Positions 61,635 through 64,000 of a DNA stretch of 64,000 nt are shown here, in pieces. The DNA lies in the NCBI RefSeq assembly GCF_001570425.1, contig NZ_BCSX01000044.1, positions 124,001-188,000 on the forward strand, written 5' to 3'. Made by a program: the position numbers and the translations under genes. The notes beneath the pieces are model-generated. The model searched no databases, had not been told where the DNA came from, and saw only the letters and a program-made list of their open reading frames with translations. This DNA comes from Mycolicibacterium brisbanense (lineage in GTDB: Bacteria > Actinomycetota > Actinomycetes > Mycobacteriales > Mycobacteriaceae). Each line of letters opens with the position of its first letter. Position 1 is the stretch's first letter.

Positions 61635-62291
61635 ATGGGCCTGTTCACGCCACGCAAAAGCAGAGCAACCCGCCGCGCCGAAGCTCGCGCGATCAAGGCC
61701 AAGGCCAAGCTGGAAGCTCGGCTCACCGCAAAGAACGAGGCCCGGCGCATCAAAGGGGACCGCAAGGCCGAGAGCAAGGCACTCAAAGCCCAGCTCAAGG
61801 CTCAGCGCGACAGTGACCGCAACGCCCTCAAGGTGGCCGAGGCCCAGCTGCAGGCCGCCCGCGAGGGCAAGCTTCTCTCACCCACTCGAATTCGTCGGCT
61901 GCTGACGGTCACGCGTTTGCTGGCACCCGTCCTGGTGCCGCTGGTGTACCGCGGCGCGATGGCAGCCCGCGGCGCCATCGACGAACGCCGGGCCGATCAG
62001 CTCGGCGTGCCGCTGAGCCAGCTCGGCCAGTTCTCCGGCCACGGCGCCCAGTTGTCGGCCCGCATTGCCGGGGCCGAACAGTCCCTACGGCAGGTCGCCG
62101 ACAAGGCTCCGAAGGACGCCGAGACCAAGCAGTTCGTCGCGGCCATCACCGATCGGCTCAGCGATCTCAGTGCCGCGGTGGCCGCCGCCGAGCACATGCC
62201 GACCGCACGCCGCCGGGGCGCGCACGCGGCCATCGCGGCGCAGCTCGACGGCATCGACGCCGACCTGCTGGCCCGGCTCGGTCTGGTCTGA
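61635..62291 (+). CDS. Conserved basic coiled-coil protein, Rv3850-like
   Basis: A 218-residue protein from the ATG at 61635 (MGLFTPRKSR) with a GGAGG site. Residues 8-85 are Lys/Arg/Ala/Glu-rich and predict a long coiled coil. A short hydrophobic stretch (LLAPVLVPLVYRGAMAARG) follows, then a helical C-terminus. The length equals the M. tuberculosis Rv3850 I recall. Function unknown; the basic helix may bind nucleic acid or membrane. Followed by a membrane gene 8 nt later. Confidence 0.82.
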   Translation: MGLFTPRKSRATRRAEARAIKAKAKLEARLTAKNEARRIKGDRKAESKALKAQLKAQRDSDRNALKVAEAQLQAAREGKLLSPTRIRRLLTVTRLLAPVLVPLVYRGAMAARGAIDERRADQLGVPLSQLGQFSGHGAQLSARIAGAEQSLRQVADKAPKDAETKQFVAAITDRLSDLSAAVAAAEHMPTARRRGAHAAIAAQLDGIDADLLARLGLV

Positions 62292-62299
62292 CCCGTGCG

Positions 62300-62833
62300 A
62301 TGACCGACGCCCGTACCGATCCCGCGGCCCGGCTGCGCGGTACGTCCGTCGGGATCCTCACCGCCGTGTTGGCGGTGGCCTCGCACGGAGCCGCGGGTGG
62401 CGGATGGCCCGCCGGCGCCGTCATCGCGCAACTGGCACTACTGGCGGTCACGCTCGGCGCGGTGGCGTCGACCATGCGGGCCGCGAACCGCACCTGGGTG
62501 CTCGTCGGTCTGCTCGGCGCGGGCCAGATGCTCGGGCACGCACTGCTGGCCATCGACGGTCACACCCACGGGTCGCATCCGTTGCAGCCCGGGGCGGTGA
62601 TGCTTGTCGCGCACCTCGTGGCCGTCACCGTGGGAGCCCTCCTCATCGCAGGCGGAACCCGGTTGTGCGCCGCGCTGTCCCGGGTCCTACTGTCGGTGGC
62701 GCGTCGCGTGCCTCCGATCCCGGCGGGGACCACCCACAGCGTCACCCGCAGCGCCGACCAGCCGATGCAATCCGCCCGGCTGTTGGCCACATCGGTGTCC
62801 CATCGGGGTCCGCCGGTCAGTGTCATTCACTGA
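62300..62833 (+). CDS. His-containing four-helix membrane protein
   Basis: A 177-residue membrane protein with about four segments from the ATG at 62300. A loop between helices is rich in His (ALLAIDGHTHGSHPLQPG), and further His residues lie in the adjacent helices (LGHALLA, LVAHLVAV). It comes directly before the YcnI and CopC genes, so metal, probably copper, binding is a reasonable inference. No named family was recognised. Confidence 0.7.
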   Translation: MTDARTDPAARLRGTSVGILTAVLAVASHGAAGGGWPAGAVIAQLALLAVTLGAVASTMRAANRTWVLVGLLGAGQMLGHALLAIDGHTHGSHPLQPGAVMLVAHLVAVTVGALLIAGGTRLCAALSRVLLSVARRVPPIPAGTTHSVTRSADQPMQSARLLATSVSHRGPPVSVIH

Positions 62834-62874
62834 TCCTCCTATCCCCCGACATCCACGAAAGACACTGATTCACA

Positions 62875-63570
62875 ATGAAATCCCCTCACGGGGCGCGTTG
62901 GCGCGCCCTGCCCGCCGCTGCTGCGGCGACCCTTGCGACCGGGCTGCTCACCGCAGCCCCGGCGTCTGCCCACGTGCACGCCGATGCCGACAACCCCACC
63001 CCTGGCAGCACATCGCTGGTGACGTTCCAGGTTCCCGGAGAATCCGATACCGGCGCTCTGACAACACAATTGAGTGTCGCACTGCCCAACGTAGCCTCAG
63101 CCCGCGCCGAGGTGATGCCGGGCTGGACGGCCAAGCTCGACCGGGACACGGCGGCAGGCACCGTCCGTTCAGTCACCTGGACCGCGGCGCCGGGCGTCGG
63201 TATCTCGCCCGATCAGTTCGCGCTGTTCCGGATCTCGGTCAAGCTTCCCACCACCCCGACGGTGAGTTTCCCTGCCACGCAGACGTATTCGGATGGCAAG
63301 GTGGTGCATTGGGATCAGGCCCCGCTGCCCGGTGGCGGTGAGCCCGAGTACCCCGCACCGGAACTGAAGCTGTCGGGCGCCCCCGCCGGCGACGACCACG
63401 ACGACGACCACGGCGCCGCCCCGAGCGTGACGGCCACAGCGCAGCCCCCGGCAAGCGCGGCACCCGCTGCGGCCACCGCCGACAACACGGCGCGCTGGCT
63501 GGCCGGCGGAGCACTGGCGGTTGCGGCCGTCGCGGTGGTGGCAGCTCTGGCGGCGCGGCGCCGGTCATGA
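62875..63570 (+). CDS. YcnI-like (DUF1775) copper-binding surface protein
   Basis: A 231-residue exported protein from the ATG at 62875. The signal peptide ends at APASA, so the mature protein should begin with HVHADADNPTPG. YcnI proteins bind Cu(II) through such an N-terminal His. The DUF1775 beta domain (about residues 38-165) is followed by a His/Asp-rich linker (GDDHDDDHG), then a C-terminal membrane helix (WLAGGALAVAAVAVVAALAARR). It overlaps the CopC gene as ATGA, so the two are coupled. Confidence 0.9.
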   Translation: MKSPHGARWRALPAAAAATLATGLLTAAPASAHVHADADNPTPGSTSLVTFQVPGESDTGALTTQLSVALPNVASARAEVMPGWTAKLDRDTAAGTVRSVTWTAAPGVGISPDQFALFRISVKLPTTPTVSFPATQTYSDGKVVHWDQAPLPGGGEPEYPAPELKLSGAPAGDDHDDDHGAAPSVTATAQPPASAAPAAATADNTARWLAGGALAVAAVAVVAALAARRRS

Positions 63571-64000
63571 GGCGGGTGCTCGCGGCCGTCGTGGCCGGAT
63601 TCGCTTTGGCGGCATTGTCATTGGCTGCCGCGGGTACCGCGTCGGCGCACGCCACCAGGATCGCCACCGATCCTGCCGATCACGCCGCGCTCACCGCGTC
63701 ACCGCAGCGGGTCAGTGCGACGTTCAACGAGGCCCTGCAGCAGACATTCGCCGACATGACGGTCGTCGGGCCCGACGGCAACTCGTGGTCGACCGGCAAT
63801 GCTCAGGTGCAGGGCGCGGTCATCGGCATCGACCTGCGGCCGCTCGGCCCGACCGGTACCTACACGGTGAACTACCGGGTCACCTCAGCCGACGGGCACG
63901 TGGTGTCCGGATCGTGGTCGTTCGACCTGACCGTCGCGGGCTCGGGAACCCCGGGTCCGCCGGTCGGCTCGGCGAGTGGCTCCGACGGCAGCCTGCCGGT
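63567..64000 (+). CDS. CopC-domain copper-binding protein (continues past window end)
   Basis: An exported protein of at least 144 residues; the window ends inside its low-complexity linker. The signal peptide ends near TASA, giving a mature N-terminus HATRIATDPADHAALT; CopC uses this His as a Cu ligand. The beta-barrel contains FNEALQQTFADMTVVGPDG and a SADGHVVSGSWSFDL motif with the usual Asp and His ligands. A fused CopD-like membrane domain or a simple anchor may follow. Confidence 0.9.
   Translation, partial: MRRVLAAVVAGFALAALSLAAAGTASAHATRIATDPADHAALTASPQRVSATFNEALQQTFADMTVVGPDGNSWSTGNAQVQGAVIGIDLRPLGPTGTYTVNYRVTSADGHVVSGSWSFDLTVAGSGTPGPPVGSASGSDGSLP

Overview
The window is high-GC actinobacterial DNA. 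It carries mycolic acid, arabinogalactan and antigen 85 genes in the order I recall for the M. tuberculosis Rv3799c-Rv3851 segment. The proteins look like a fast-growing mycobacterium, Mycolicibacterium smegmatis or a near relative. The species is an inference from remembered gene order and protein sequences; no search was run. No rRNA, tRNA, CRISPR array, prophage or complete insertion sequence was seen.

Layout. (1) 1-2419: a two-component system (sensor kinase cut by the window edge) and a small Pro-rich exported protein. (2) 2597-8629: a three-gene operon (acyl-CoA ligase, polytopic membrane protein of unknown function, FAD oxidoreductase) divergent from a PucR-type regulator. (3) 8699-28584: the cell-envelope block, almost all on the minus strand. 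From the distal end it reads glf, glfT2, a PAP2 phosphatase, ubiA, aftB, fbpA, fbpD/MPT51, a DUF732 lipoprotein, the cutinase-like lipase culp6, fadD32, pks13, accD4. Together these make UDP-galactofuranose, galactan, the decaprenyl-phospho-arabinose precursor and the terminal arabinan, condense mycolic acids, and attach them to the wall. (4) 28799-31520: surface protein Erp and an exported PGRP/amidase with LGFP repeats. (5) 31565-43976: HAD phosphatase, two PlsC-type acyltransferases, an alpha/beta hydrolase divergent from a PaaX-like regulator and its reductase partner, an MBL-Rieske fusion, a hemerythrin-like protein and a large SARP/AAA regulator. (6) 43990-54754: serS, a septum-formation-like membrane protein, phosphoglycerate mutase/pheA, an IdeR-box-controlled DUF2470 gene, a CPBP protease, an LCP ligase, ferritin, glpQ1 and a DUF4328 protein. 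(7) 54789-64000: rhodanese, a cluster of DnaA-box-like sequences, a hidden 52-codon membrane ORF, sodA, espR, an ImmA-like protease with a membrane partner, a Thr-rich repeat surface protein, and a YcnI-CopC copper module cut by the window end.

Many neighbours share ATGA, GTGA or TGATG stop/start overlaps and are probably translationally coupled. The observations most worth a second look are: a 32-bp MIRU-like tandem repeat of mini-ORFs between fadD32 and pks13; two long GCGAGCAGAC palindromes at gene ends; an operator-like palindrome spanning two apparently leaderless divergent genes at 35003-35038; the DnaA-box cluster at 55205-55303; composite repeats upstream of fbpA; IdeR-box candidates at the two iron genes; and the EspR/ImmA/membrane-protein neighbourhood.
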